In this document: one piece after another, positions 23,298-35,752 of the stretch | Numbering within the stretch: the stretch's first letter is position 1 | Layout: the number at the start of each line of letters is the position of its first letter | NCBI RefSeq assembly: GCF_904849725.1 | Contig: NC_058523.1 | Coordinates: 110,486,189-110,550,188 of the forward strand | Direction: 5' to 3' | Origin: Hordeum vulgare subsp. vulgare | Taxonomy: Eukaryota > Streptophyta > Magnoliopsida > Poales > Poaceae | DNA: 64,000 nucleotides | Position numbers and translations under genes: made by a program | The notes under the pieces: model-generated | Told to the model about the DNA's origin: nothing | The model's database searches: none | The model's input: only the letters and a program-made list of their open reading frames with translations

Positions 23298-25450
23298 ACT
23301 TATATGATGAAATTAAAGACGAGATTGCACCTGTTGAGATAGAACCTATTGATGTCACTATTCAACATGCCAATAGAGATACTATATGCCATGTGAGAAT
23401 TGTTAGGGATGTTGAAGTCTTGTGCGGTAAAACAAAGTATCCTGCTAATTTCCTCGTTCTTGCTACCGCACAAGATAGATTTTGTGCCATCATATTTGGC
23501 AGGCCCTTCCTCAATACTGTCAATGCTCATATTGACTATGAAAAGCAAACTGTCATTGTTGTCTTTGAAGGTGTGTCACATGAGTTCAATTTCTCCAAGT
23601 TTGGTAGACAACCTCATGAAAAAGAGTTGCCCAGTAAGGATGAAACTATTGCCTTGGCTTCTATTGTTGTGCCTCCTACTGATCCCTTAGAGCAATACTT
23701 GCTTGAGCATGAAAATGATATGCATATGGATGAAAGGGATGAGATAGATAGGGCTGTCTTAGAACAATATCCTATCCTTAAGAATAATTTGCATGTTGAA
23801 CTGCTTGGGGATCCACCCCCACCAAAAGGTGATCCTGTGTTCGAGCTTAAACAGTTGCCTAATACTCTTAAGTATGCTTATCTTGATGAAAAAGAGATAT
23901 ATCATGTTATTATTAGTGCTAGCCTCTCAGAGCATGAAGAAAAGAAGTTACTAAAAACTCTAAGAAAGCACCATGCAGCTATTGGATATACTCTCGATGA
24001 TCTTAAGGGCATTAGTCCCACTCTATGCCAGCACAAGATTAAAACTGATCTTGATTCCAAACAAGTTGTTGATCATCAAAGGAGATTAAATCCTAAGATG
24101 AAAGAAGTAGTGAGAAAAGAAATACTAAAGCTCCTGGAAGCGGGTATCATCTATCCTGTTGCTCATAGTGATTGGGTGAGTCCGGTGCATTGCGTCCCTA
24201 AGAAGGGAGGCATTACCGTTGTCCCTAATGATAAGGATGAATTGATCCCACAAAGGATTATTACTGGCTATAGGATGATGATCGATTTTAGGAAATTGAA
24301 TAAAGCCACTAGGAAAGATCATTACCCTTTGCCTTTTATCGATCAAATGCTAGAAAGACTGTCTAAACACACACACTTATGCTTTCTAGACAGTTATTCT
24401 GGTTTCTCCCAAATACCAGCTACAGAATCTGATCAGGAGAAAACCACTTTCACCTGCCCTTTCGGTACCTTTGCTTATAGACGTATGCCTTTGGGCTTAT
24501 GTAATGCACCTGCCACCTTTCAAAGATGTATGATGGCTATATTCTCTGACTTTTGTGAAAATATTGTTGTGGTTTTCATGGATGACTTCTCTGTTTACGG
24601 GTCTTCCTTTGACGATTGCCTCAGCAACCTTGATGGAGTCTTGCAGAGATGTAAAGACACCAATCTTGTCTTGAATTGGGAGAAGTGCCACTTTATGGTT
24701 AATGAAGGCATCGTCTTAGGACATAAAACTTTTGAAAGAGGTATTGAAGTCGATAAGGCTAAGGTTGATGCGATCGAGAAAATTCCATACCCCACAGATA
24801 TCAAAGGTATAAGAAGTTTCCTTGGTCATGATGGTTTCTATAGAAGGTTCATTAAAGACTTCTCTAAGATTTCTAGGCCCCTTACCAATCTCTTGCAAAA
24901 GGATATTCCTTTTGTTTTTGACGATGATTGTGAGGAAGCCTTCGAAATACTTAAGAGGGCTTTGATAACTACACCTATTGTTCAACCACCTGATTGGAAC
25001 TTACCTTTTGAAATCATGTGTGATGCTAGTGATTTTGTTGTTGGTGCTGTCCTAGGGCAAAGAGTTGATAAGAAGTTGAATGTTATTCACTATGCTAGTA
25101 AAACTCTAGACAGTGCCCAAAGAAACTATGCTACTACGGAAAAGGAATTTTTAGCAATCATGTTTGCATGTGAAAAGTTCAGGTCTTACATAGTTGATTC
25201 CAAAGTCACTATTCACACTGATCATGCTGCTATTAAGTACCTCATGGAGAAGAAGGACGCTAAACCTAGACTTATCAGATGGGTTCTCTTGCTACAAGAA
25301 TTCGATTTGCACGTTGTCGACAGAAAGGGTGCTGATAACCAAGTAGCAGATAACTTGTCTAGGTTAGAGAACGTTCTTGATGACCCACATCCTATTGATG
25401 ATAGCTTTCCCGATGAGCAATTGAATGCATCAATACTTCATGTAGTGCAC
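23298..25450 (+). pseudogene. Element X protease (rest), reverse transcriptase and RNase H
   Basis: One long frame from the R insertion site to about 25450. Protease continues with [15 protein letters not shown] and the second conserved block [12 protein letters not shown] motifs in order: [61 protein letters not shown] and FMDDFSVYG (FMDD at 24574-24585). RNase H follows with [30 protein letters not shown] and [11 protein letters not shown], carrying the Asp-Glu-Asp residues. The ATG at 23249 in R is not the real start. A 1-bp indel just before 25450 breaks the joint with integrase. This is the best-preserved pol core in the window. Confidence 0.9.
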
Positions 25451-26835
25451 CGTGGTATGCTGATTATGCAAACTATATCGTTGCCAAATATATACCACCT
25501 AGTTTCGCATACCAGCAAAAGAAGAAATTCTTCTTTGACTTGAGACATTACTTTTGGGATGATCCTCACCTTTATAAGGAAGGAGTAGATGGTGTTATTA
25601 GACGGTGTGTACCTGAACATGAACAGGGACAGATACTACAGAAGTGTCACTCCGAGGCCTACAGAGGACACCATGCGGGAGATAGAACTGCACACAAGGT
25701 ATTGCAATCAGGATTCTATTGGCCCGCTCTCTTCAAGGATGCTCGTTAGTTTGTCTTGTCTTGTGACGAATGTCAGAGAATAGGTAATATCAGTAAACGT
25801 CAGGAAATGCCTATGAACTATTCACTTGTCATTGAACCATTTGATTTTTGGGGCTTTGATTATATGGGACCTTTTCCAAAATCCAACGGGTATACTCACA
25901 TCTTAGTTGATGTTGATTATGTCACTAAGTGGGTAGAAGCTATCTCCACTAGTAGTGTTGATCACAACACATCTATTAGGATGCTTAAAGAAGTTGTCTT
26001 CCCTAGATTTGGAGTCCCTAGATATCTAATGACCGACGGTGGTTCACATTTCATTCATGGTGCTTTCCGTAAAACGCTTGCTAAGTACGATGTCAACCAT
26101 AGAATTGCATCTCCCTATCACCCTCAGTCCAGTGGTCAAGTAGAGCTAAGCAATAGAGAGATTAAACTAATTCTGCAAAAGACTGTCAATAGGTCTAGAA
26201 AGAATTGGTCTAAGAAGCTCGATGATGCACTGTGGGCTTATAGAACTGCCTATAAGAATCCCATGGGCATGTCTCCGTACAAAATGGTGTATGGTAAAGC
26301 ATGTCATTTACCTCTTGAGCTAGAGCATAAAGCTTATTGGGCAATCAAAGAGCTCAACTTTGATTTCAAACTTGCTGGTGATAAGAGGTTATTTGACATT
26401 AGCTCGCTTGATGAATCGAGAGCTCAGGCATATGAAAATGCCAAGTTGTTCAAAGAAAAGGTTAAGAGGTGGCATGATAAGAGGATACAAAAGTGTGAGT
26501 TCAATGTAGGTGATTATGTCGTGCTATATAATTCTCGTTTAAGATTTTTTGCATGCAAGCTTCTCTCTAAATGGGAAGGTCCCTATATTGTTGAGGAAGT
26601 ATATCGTTCCGGTGATATCAAGATCAACAACACGGAAGGTAATTGTCCGAGAGTTGTAAATGGGCACAGAATCAAGCATTATATCTCAGGTACTCCCATA
26701 AATGCTGAAAGCAATATCATCAATACCATAACTCCGGAAGAATACCTAAGGGATATTTATCAGCTTGTTTCAGACTCCGAAAACGAAGAGGTATATGATT
26801 CGGTAAGAAAACAGACTCCAAAACTTTTCCGGTAA
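25450..26835 (+). pseudogene. Element X integrase
   Basis: The zinc-binding region GHHAG (about 25668) and CDECQR (about 25761) is interrupted by a TAG at 25747-25749. The catalytic core follows: [20 protein letters not shown] (first Asp), [15 protein letters not shown] (second Asp) and [13 protein letters not shown] (Glu). The C-terminal [16 protein letters not shown] matches the GPY-type domain, and the protein ends with a ~70-residue acidic tail. The frame from the ATG at 25756 to the stop at 26833 is otherwise open. It would insert element cDNA; the TAG and the upstream frameshift make this copy inactive unless supplied in trans. Confidence 0.85.
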
Positions 26836-26838
26836 GAA

Positions 26839-27120
26839 TTTTTCTCCATTTTGGAATATTTGAAAAAATAGAAAAATTGGAAGTAGTCCGGAAAGCGCGC
26901 GAGGAGGCGACAAGCCTGCCAGGCGCGGGCCCACCCCCTGGTCGCGCTTGGGGGGCTTGTGGCCACTTCGTGTACCTCCCGGACTCCGTTTTTGTGCGGA
27001 GTACTCCTTCTGGTCTGGAAAAAATCATTATATATTCTCCCGTAAGGTCTGACCCTCGTATCACGCAGATTTCCTCTGTTTTCGTTTCGAGCCTGTTTTC
27101 TATCACAGATTTAGGGCAAG
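26839..27120 (+). promoter_or_regulatory. LTR-like promoter module downstream of X pol
   Basis: Directly after the pol stop the sequence resembles the core-promoter part of the element's own LTR: TTTTGGAATAT, then ACAAGCC (26910-26916) and GGCTTGT (26954-26960) as an inverted repeat with the same 51-bp span, then TCTGGAAAAAATCATTATAT, with TATATAT at 27029-27035. An ATG follows 86 bp later at 27121. The TATA lies 69 bp after the arm, not 36. Confidence 0.5.
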
Positions 27121-27537
27121 ATGTCTTCTCAGGAATCTGTGGGGGAGAACAATCTCCCTCAAGTCTATGGAGAAGTAAATGCTGATCTGAAGAGAATGGA
27201 GGTCATGGAGGCCAGGGAAAGGCTACCTAAAGAAACCAAGGGCAAAACTAAGAAGCAGAATCGGGCGTGGGACGAAGCACAATCTGCGTTCAACAAGGAA
27301 GAAGTTCAAGAAGTGGATTTCCTCCAACCCTACTTCCACCTACTGTCTCCATCCTTGATTGAACTCTTGAGGTTTTGTGAAACAACTCGTGCTCGCAATA
27401 CTTATCTCACTCGTGAAGTTGTTTTGCTGGAGAAACATATCACAAATCTCCAAGGTATAAATCAAAGATTGATGGCCCTCTTGGAATCAAAGGTTGCAAC
27501 AACTCCACCACCATCACCTCCAAAGGAAGAAAACTAA
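27121..27537 (+). CDS. Element X third ORF, small coiled-coil protein of unknown function
   Basis: An intact frame of 138 codons, ATG to TAA, in a region where Athila elements may carry an env-like gene. The product is acidic and basic in turn, with Lys/Glu-rich helices (KRMEVMEARERLPKETKGK), a central hydrophobic stretch (YFHLLSPSLIELLRFCE), a heptad-like C-terminal part (LTREVVLLEKHITNLQGINQ) and a Pro-rich end. I see no signal peptide and no transmembrane segment, so an envelope role is not supported. It lies after an LTR-like promoter module and before a polypurine-tract copy. Being open while gag-pol is broken may be chance, given its length. Confidence 0.5.
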   Translation: MSSQESVGENNLPQVYGEVNADLKRMEVMEARERLPKETKGKTKKQNRAWDEAQSAFNKEEVQEVDFLQPYFHLLSPSLIELLRFCETTRARNTYLTREVVLLEKHITNLQGINQRLMALLESKVATTPPPSPPKEEN

Positions 27538-29039
27538 GCATGGGTATGGGCAATCCCCTTGGCTTGTGCCAAGCTTGGGGGAGTTGCCCCGGTATCGTAT
27601 CACCATCACATCTTTTGCCTTTACCTTTGTTTTAGTTTGTTCCTTTTTAGTTTTCTCTTTCTCTAGTAGATTAAAAGTCTTAGTGTTTTAGTCTTGAGTT
27701 TTGCTTTGTGTCACCCCCCGATGTATTCGAGCTCATGAGCCATATAATAAAGAGTGTCTTAGTTGAGGGCTTTCCCTCTTTCCATGATCAAAAGAGTGAG
27801 AAAACAACAAAAGCATGAAAGATCATGTAATGATCTTATGGGAAGTGATGGCTTCACATATAAAAAGAATGTTGATTGAAACTTGTTGAGGGTAGACAAA
27901 CGTAGACCTTGGTCATTGTTGAAATTAATAGGAAGTGATAAGGAAGGAGAGGTTCACATATAAATATATCATCTTTGACACCATCTTTGATTGTGAACAC
28001 TCACTAAACTATTGCATGCTTAGAAGTAGATGTTGGACAAGGAATACAACATAATGAATTGTGTTTGCTTGGTTCCGAACAATGTTATATGGTTAGAGAT
28101 CCCTTAGCATGTGATGATTGCTTCCACCTCATATTAGCCAAAATTCCCGTACCAAGTAGAGATACTACTTGTGCATCCATAAACCTTCAACTCAGTTTTG
28201 CCATGAGAGTCCACCATACCTACCTATGGATTGAATAAGATCCCTCAAGTAAGTTGTCATCGGGTGCAAGCAGTAAAAATTGCTCCCTAATATGTATGAT
28301 CTATTAGTGTGTGGAAAATAAGCTTTATACGAACCTGTGATGAGGAAGACATAAAAGCGACAGACTGCATAATAAAGTTCTTTATCACATGAGGCAATAT
28401 AAAGTGACGTTCCTCCACACTAAGAGGACACACATCCAAACCTCAAAAGTGCATGACAACCCCTGCTTCCCTCTGTGAAGGGCCTATCTTGTACCTTTAC
28501 TTTTTGCCCTTGAAAGAGTCATGGTGATCTTCACCAATTCCTTGTTTCGCCTTTATCTTGGCTAACACCATATGCTAGGTAAAGATCTATATTCATATGT
28601 AAACTTGTAAGTAAGTATTCATGAATTATTATTGTTGACATTACCCTTGAGGTAAGCAGTTGGGAGGCAAAACTATAAGCCCCTATCTTTCTCTATGTTC
28701 AGCTGAAACTTTGATCTCATGAGTACCACGTGAGTTGTAGCAATTGTAGAGAACGAAAAGATGATTGAGTATGTGGGTTTGCTTTACAAGCTCTTATTTG
28801 ACTCTTTCCGATGTTGTGATAAATTGCAATTGCTTCAATGACTAAAGGCTATCGGTTGCTAAATCTCGGTAAGGTTCTTGATCCATACTTTACATTGTGA
28901 AGGAATTGTCACTTTAGCATAAGAGATGATATGATGATATTGCTGTTCTGACAATAATCATGATGCCTGCATGTTCGTATCTTCTTTTGTCGACACCTCT
29001 CTCCCTAAACATGTGGGCATACTTATTGAGTTCGGCTTT
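27538..29039 (+). other. Element X 3' non-coding region
   Basis: 1.5 kb without a credible ORF. It holds an internal polypurine-tract copy AAGCTTGGGGGAGTTG (27571-27586) and TTGGGAGGCAAAACTATAAG (28660-28679), which is shared with element B. Confidence 0.7.
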
Positions 29040-29075
29040 CGCTTGAGGCCAAGCGAGGTCTAAGCTTGCGGGAGT
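29040..29075 (+). promoter_or_regulatory. Element X hairpin and terminal polypurine tract
   Basis: CGCTTG, AGGC, CAAGCG (29040-29055), then AAGCTTGCGGGAGT (29062-29075) abutting the 3' LTR. Confidence 0.65.
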
Positions 29076-30595
29076 TGATACGTCCATTTTGCATCATGCT
29101 TTCATGTTGATATTTATTGCTTTTTGGGCTGTTATTTCACTTCATGGTACAATACTTATGCCTTTTCTCTCTTATTTTGCAAGGTTTACATGAAGAGGAA
29201 GAATGCCGACAGCTGGAATTCTGGCCTGAAAAAGGAGCAAGTTTGAGATGCCTATTCTACACAACTCCAAAAGCCATGAAAATCAACATGGATTTTTTGG
29301 GAATATATAAAAAATACTGGGCCGAAGAAGTGCCACAGGAGCGCAACCACGGGGCCACAAGCCTGGTAGGCGCGGCCACCCCCTAGCCGCGCCTAGGGGG
29401 CTTGTGGGCTCCCTGCTAGCCCACTGCCCCCCTATTCTGCTCTATGAAGGGTTTTGTTCCGAAAAAAATCAGGAGGAGGCTTTTTCGAGGATTCGCCGCC
29501 GCCACGAGGCGGAACTTGAGCAGAACCAATCTAGAGCTCCGGCAGGACGATCCTGTCGGGGAAACTTCCCTCCCGGAGGGGGAAATCATCGCCATCGTCA
29601 TCACCAACACTCCTCTCATCGGAGGGGACTCATCACCATCAACATCTTCATCAGCACCATCTCATCTCCAAACCCTAGTTCATCTCTTGTAACCAATCTT
29701 TGTCTCGCGACTCCGATTGGTACTTGTAAGGTTGCTAGTAGTGTTAATTACTCTTTGTAGTTGATGCTAGTCGGATTACTTGGTGGAAGAGTTTATGTTC
29801 AGATCCTTGATGCTACTCATTACCTCTCTGGTCATGAATATGATTATGCTTTCTGAGTAGTTACTTTTGTTCCTAGGGACATGGGATAAGTCATGCTAAT
29901 AGTAGTCATGTGAATTTGGTATTCGTTCGATATTTTGATGTGTTGTATGTTGTTATTCCTCTAGTGGTGTTATGTGAACGTCGACAACATAACACTTCAC
30001 CATTATTTGGGCCTAGAGGAAGGCATTGGGAAGTAGTAAGTAGATGATGGGTTGCTAGAGTGACAGAAGCTTAAACCCTAGCTTATGCGTTGCTTCGTAA
30101 GGGGCTGATTTGGATGCACTAGTTTAATGCTATGGTTAGACTTTGTCTTAATTCTTCTTTCGTAGTTGCGGATGCTTGCGAGAGGGGTTAATCATAAGTG
30201 GGATGCTTGTACAAGTAAGGGCAGTACCCAAGCGCCGGTCCACCCACATATCAAACTATCAAAGTAACGAACGCGAATCATATGAACATGATGAAAACTA
30301 GCATGACAGAAATTCCCGTGTGTCCTCGGGAGCGTTTTTCCTCCTATAAGACTTTGTCCAAGCTTGTCCCTTGCTACAAAAGGGATTGGGCCACTTTGCT
30401 GCACCGTTGCTACTTTTGTTACTTGTTGCTTGCTACGAATCATCTCACCGCACAACCACTTGTTACCGATAATTTCAGTGCTTGCAGATACTTCCTTGCT
30501 GAAAACCACTTGTCAGATCCTTCTGCTCCTCGTTGGGATCGACACTCTTACTTATCGAAAGGACAACGATAGACCCATATACTTGTGGGTCATCA
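29076..30595 (+). mobile_element. Element X 3' LTR (1520 bp)
   Basis: Same start and end as the 5' LTR. Inverted repeat CACAAGCC (29356-29363) and GGCTTGTG (29399-29406); the TATA position is mutated to CTCTATGAAG near 29441. Confidence 0.9.
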
Positions 30596-30600
30596 CACCC

Positions 30601-31362
30601 CATCTCCCTGTTGTAATCTCTACTTAAACATGGTGCTCAACTCCATATATTATTTCCCAATGATATTTGGCTATCCTATGATGTTTGAGTAGATCCGTTT
30701 TGTCCTATGGGTTAATCGTGATCTTGGTTGGTATGATTGTATATTTTATTTATGGTGCTGTCCTACGGTGCCCTCCGTGTTGCGCAAACGTGAGGGCCCC
30801 CCGCTGTAGGGTGTTGCAATATGTTCATGATTTGCTTATTGTCGGTGTTGCGGGGGTGACAACAGACTAAACGCGGATAAGTGGGTTATGGCGTATGGGA
30901 GTAAAGAGGACTTGATACTTAATGCTATGGTTGGGTTTCATGACCTTAATTATCTTTAGTAGTTGCGGATGCTTGCTAGAGTTCCAATCATAAGTGCATA
31001 TGATCCAAGCAGAGAAAGTATGTTAGCTCATGTCTCTCCCTCATATAAAATTACAAGAATGATTACCGGTACTTGTTATCGATTGCCTAGGGACAAATGA
31101 CTTTCTTGTTGCCAAAAGCTATCCACTTTTATTACCTTGCAATTTATTCATAGTTTTATTCTCGCAAAGTACTCATAGTTATATTCTTGCAAAATAGTTT
31201 CATACTTGTTTTAGGTAAAGCAAACATCAAGCATGCGTAGAGTTGTATTGGCGGTCGATAGAACTTGAGGACATATTTGTTCTTCCTTTAGCTCCTCGTT
31301 GGGTTCGACACTCTTACTTATCGTGAAAGGCTAAAATGATCCCCTATACTTGTGGGTTATCA
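30601..31362 (+). mobile_element. Element Y 5' LTR, second part
   Basis: Continues the LTR after X and its TSD copy, matching about 36480-37246. Ends TTGTGGGTTATCA. Confidence 0.85.
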
Positions 31363-31373
31363 AGACCTTTTTA

Positions 31374-31390
31374 TGGCGCCGTTGCCGGGG
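31374..31390 (+). other. Element Y primer-binding site (tRNA-Asp)
   Basis: TGGCGCCGTTGCCGGGG is the exact complement of the 3' end (including CCA) of plant tRNA-Asp(GUC), 11 bp after the LTR. Confidence 0.85.
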
Positions 31391-31486
31391 AGCAATAGCG
31401 TGGGGTGAATATTCTCGTGTGTGCTTGTTTGCTTTATCACTAAGTAGTTTTTATTTCCCGTTCTAAGTTGTTCTCTATCTTTAGTT

Positions 31487-32830
31487 ATGGATATGGAACA
31501 TGAAACACCAAAAAAATTAGTGGTACTTGCTACTCATGGAGATGGGGAACCTCCTAAAACCCTCGATGCTCATTATGTGAAAAATATTATGCACTACTTC
31601 GATAATCCTGAGAAAACCCCATTCAACATGATAATGGGAGACACATTGGATCAATGTGAATACTTTCAGGATTATCGCTTGACACAAAAAGGGAAACTGT
31701 TATGGGATCAAATTGATATGTTGCATTGGTATGCTTGGAATTTATGCAAGAGATATGATTTTACTTGTTGCTCTAGGATGAATGCTCCACACCTTCCCTT
31801 TTCATGCAAATTTAATTATAATGAAACCTTGGCTTCTTATGCTAATGGTATATATGATTACTATGATTTTTAACGAATAGAAGAATTTGTTGCTTTTAAG
31901 GGTGCTTATGAAATTGAATCTTTGTATGAAAAGTTTGAAGATTTTGATGATTCGGTTTATAGACCTGAAAATTTTGTTGTCCTGAAATATTGCTATGATA
32001 ATTATAAATACAATTCTGATATTGATGCGTTTATTGAGAAAGTCTCCGCTGTCCAAGAAGAGACTAATATTTTGCAGGAGTCTATGGAAGAAGGAATTGA
32101 TGAAACTGTGAGCTCATTGGATGAAAAATATGATGATGAGAGCGAAGAACAAAAGGAGGAAGACTGGATTGATCACCCGTTCCCACCTTCTAATGATAGT
32201 AACTCTTCAACTCATACATTATTTAACGTCCCTTCGTTCTTACCGAAGGATGAATGCTATGATAATTGCTATGATCCAGTTGATTCGTTTGAAATATCCC
32301 TTTTTGATGATGCTTGCTATGCTTGTGGCCAAGATGCCAATATGAATTATGCTATTGGAGATGAACTAGCTATTGTTCCTTATATTAAGAAGGAAATTGT
32401 TGCTATTGCACCCACACATGATAGTCCTATTGTCTTTTTGAATTCTCGAAACTACACTATATCGGAGAAGTTTGCACTTGTTAATGATTATATTGATGGG
32501 TTTCCTTTTACCACTACGCATGATGATTTTGATGAATATAATATACATGTTCTTGCTGCTCCTACTTGAAATTATTATGAGAGAGGAACTACATCTCCGC
32601 CTCTCTATGTTTCCAACACGATAAAATTGCAAGAAACTGCTTATGCTATGTATTGGCCTTTACTTGATGTGCATGAATTGTTCTTGTATGAAATGCCGAT
32701 GCATAGGAAGAGAGTTAGACTTGTTCATTGCTCGTTATATGTTTCTTTGTGCTCACTACTAAATGCCAAATCATTGCTAATTAAAATTGGCTTTCATATA
32801 CCTTGGGAACCGGGTGGATCCATTACTTAA
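31487..32830 (+). pseudogene. Element Y accessory ORF of unknown family
   Basis: One continuous reading frame of 448 codons from ATG at 31487 to TAA at 32828-32830, broken only by TAA at 31871-31873 and TGA at 32567-32569. The product is acidic, rich in Asp, Tyr and Cys, with an Asp/Glu cluster in the middle (KYDDESEEQKEEDW). It has no gag, protease or polymerase motif. The part after the second stop contains NYYERG and then EMPMHRKRVRL, both matched in the element V ORF (PTCNYYERG, EIPMHRKYVRL), which justifies reading through. At the TGA the V copy has TGT (Cys), so the stop is a recent point change. A conserved stem-loop follows about 40 nt after the final stop. Role unknown. Confidence 0.6.
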
Positions 32831-35718
32831 GCACTTTATGCCTAGCTTAATGTCTTTAAAGAAAGCGCTGCCAGGGAGACAACCAGGAAGTTTTAGAGCG
32901 TCATTTAATTTTGTTGGGTGCTTCTATAAAGTTTAAAAACAAAAAAAATATAGAGGGGAACTTAAAACTTCATAAAAATAGAAGCGATTGAAAGGTGATG
33001 CATTGGTGAAGTGAGGGTCGACCTTGAACACTTGTGTTCATGCTCATGAAAACAATGTAGAATTTTTCATGAATATTCTCAGAAAAATAATTATCCCCTT
33101 GTACAAATCCATTGTATTATAAAAATAATGTGCCAAGATTTGCCTTTAGGATGGGTAGATTGCTTGTTGGTATGTGCGGTGCAGAAACATAAACTTTGGC
33201 TGTAGAGCGTGAATTTTCATTTTTTACTGGAATGTAAAAAGGTTCTGAATTCTTTTGCACAGTATTTCTATACAAAATTTTCATTTCTTCCTAATGTTTC
33301 AGAATTTATGGAGTACCATAAGTATGGTAGATGTAAAGATTGCTACAGACTGTCCTGTTTAAGACAAATTCTGTTTTTGATGCATTGTTTTGCTTGCTTT
33401 GATGAAACTATCGATTTTTATCGGTGGTATGAGCCATGGAAAAGTTATATTACAGTAGCTAAAATGAAAAAAAACAGAATATTAATTGGTTTGCAACAGT
33501 ACTTAGAGTAGTGATTTGCTTTATTATACTAATGGATTTTACCGAGCTTTCTGTTGTGTTTTGTGTGGATGAAGTGATCAAAGATCGAGGAAGTCTTGAT
33601 ATGAGGAGAAGAAGGAGAGGCAAGAGCTCAAGCTTGGGGATGCCCAAGGCACCCCACGTAAATATTCAAGGAGACTCAAGATTCTAAGCTTGGGGATGCC
33701 CCAGAAGGCATCCCATCTTTGTTTAACAAGTATCGATATGTTTTCGTCTTTGCTTCGTTCATGTGATATGTGCAAACCTTGGAGTGTCTTTTGCATTTAG
33801 TTTTCATTTTTTCTTTTATGCACCATGCTGCTATGAGATATTGCATGGTTGATATATAGAATTCTCATTGCACTTCACTTATATCTTTTGAGTATGGCTT
33901 TATAGAATGCTTCATGTGCCTCACTTATATCATTTGAAGTTTGGATTGCCTCTTTCTCTTCACATAGAAAACCGTTGTTTGTATAATGCTCTATTGCTTC
34001 ACTTATACTTATTAGAGCATGATATTTTGTCGAAAGAATTAAAATCTCATGCTTCACTTATATCTATTTAGAGAGTCAACAGGAATTGGTCATTTACATG
34101 GTTAGTCATAAAATCCTACATAAAACTTATGGATCACTGAATATGATATGTTTGATTCCTTGCAATAGTTTTGCGATATTGCATTGGAATATGTGGGAGG
34201 TACTAGTAAACGGTTGTGGTTAGTAAGAATATTGGTATTAAGGTTTGTGATTCCCGAACCATTCACGTATAGTCTCTCGTTATGCCGGGAAGTTGGAGCA
34301 CAATTTATCCTTCATTGTCTATCTTTGTGTGAAGGCCGGGGGTGCACGATGGTTAACTCCTACCAACCTACCCCTAGGGTCATGCGTAGTAGTACTTTGC
34401 TTCTAGGGCTAATAAAATTTTGCAACAAGTATATGAGTTCTTTATGACTAATGTGAGTCCATGGATTGTACGCACTCTTACCTTTCCGCAATTTGCTAGC
34501 CTCTACGGTACCATGCATTGCCCTTTCTCACCTCGAGACGTGGTTCAAACCTCGCTGGTGCATCCAAACCCCTTGATATGATATGCTCTGTCACACATAA
34601 GCCTTATTATATCTTCCTCAAAATAGCCACCATACCTACCTATTATGGCCTTTCCATAGCCATTCCGAGATATATCGCCATGCAATTTCCACCGCCTCCG
34701 TTTGACTTGAGAATTCATTTTCATATTGCTTTGCATGATCATATAGCTGACATAGTAGTTGTGGCTCAGCCACCATGCATCATTTTTTATACATGTTACG
34801 CTAGATCATTGCACATCCTCGTACACTACCAAAGGCATTCATGTAGAGTCATATTTTGTTCTAGGTATCGGGTTTGTAATTTTTATTTCTTTTGAGTTAT
34901 AAGTAAATAGAAGTGTGATGATCATCATTATTCATTATTAGAGCATGTCCCAGTGAGGAAAGCATGATGGAGACTATGATTCCCCCACAAGTCAGGATGA
35001 GACTCCGGACAATGAGAGAAAAATAAATAAAAAGAAGAAAAAAAAGAGAAGGGGCATGCTAGTTCCACACTTGTGCTTCAAAGTAGCACCATGTTTTTCA
35101 TATGGAGAGTCTCCTATGTTGTCACTTTCATATACCGGTGGGAATTTTTCATTATAGGATCAGATGCACACCCACTTAGTTTTCATATGGAGATTTCATA
35201 CACTTATAGCTCTTAGTGCATTCGTTGCATGCCAATCCCTACTCCTCACATTGATATCAATTGATGGGCATCTCCATAGCCCGTTGGTTAGCCGCGTCGA
35301 TGTGAGACTTTCTTACTTTTTTGTCTTCTCTATATTTACCCCTATCATCATACTCTATTCCACCCGTAGTGTTATATCCATGGCTTGCGCTCATGTATTG
35401 CATGAGGGTTGAAAAATCTTAAGTGTGTTAAAAAGTATGAACCAATTGCTTGGCTGACACTCGGATAGTACATGATTTATACTTTGTGTTAAGAAGACAC
35501 AACATAACAAGATTATATGACTTTGTAGGGATAGCTTTCTTTAGCGTTGATATTTTGAAAGACATGATTGTTTATTGGGATGCCTGAGTATTGATGTATT
35601 TATGTGAAATTATAGACTATTGCTTTGAATCACTTATGTCTTAATATTCATGTCATGATTAGATATATGATCAAGTTTATGCTAGGTAGCATTCCACATC
35701 TTTTTTTTCATTTACCTA
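32831..35718 (+). other. Element Y 3' non-coding region
   Basis: 2.9 kb with only short random frames. Features: a stem-loop relic GCGCTGCCAGGGAGACAACC (32865-32884); paired polypurine-tract copies with hairpins (33630-33645, 33686-33700); and repeats of CTTCACTTATAT...TTTTGAG (33874-34072). Confidence 0.7.
33630..33715 (+). repeat. Paired internal polypurine-tract copies in Y
   Basis: AAGCTTGGGGATGCCC at 33630 and AAGCTTGGGGATGCC at 33686, 56 bp apart. The second is part of the hairpin GGGATGCC, CCAGAA, GGCATCCC. The terminal tract of Y is AAGCTTGGGGATGC. Confidence 0.7.
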
Positions 35719-35752
35719 CTCGAGGACGAGCATGAATTAAGCTTGGGGATGC
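35719..35752 (+). promoter_or_regulatory. Element Y hairpin and terminal polypurine tract
   Basis: CTCG, AGGA, CGAG (35719-35730), then AAGCTTGGGGATGC (35739-35752) before the 3' LTR. Confidence 0.65.

Larger units (their letters stand above)
17201..30595 (+). mobile_element. Element X: Athila-lineage Gypsy element with gag-pol and a third ORF, TSD CACCC
   Basis: 13.4 kb including nested solo LTR R. LTRs are 17201-18725 and 29076-30595. Flanks are identical CACCC (17196-17200, 30596-30600), and the Y 3' LTR shows the uninterrupted sequence. Order: LTR, tRNA-Asp-type primer-binding site, gag, protease, RT, RNase H, integrase, LTR-like promoter module, small ORF, non-coding region, polypurine tract, LTR. 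The RT and integrase sequences ([17 protein letters not shown]) and the FRSYIV RNase H block fit the plant Athila lineage. Few lesions are present: one frameshift in gag, one in pol, one stop in integrase. Confidence 0.9.

Noticed and set aside
27121..27537. Envelope protein for the third ORF of X
   Set aside because: No signal peptide, transmembrane segment or glycosylation-rich region is visible; it is a short coiled-coil-like protein.
31374..31390. Possible tRNA-Asp gene fragment
   Set aside because: Only the complement of the tRNA 3' end is present (a primer-binding site), with no cloverleaf around it; no tRNA or rRNA gene was seen in the window.
34184..35412. Several 80-125 codon plus-strand frames in Y
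   Set aside because: They have no motif, no shared protein similarity with W or V in that region, and fall in the conserved 3' non-coding segment.
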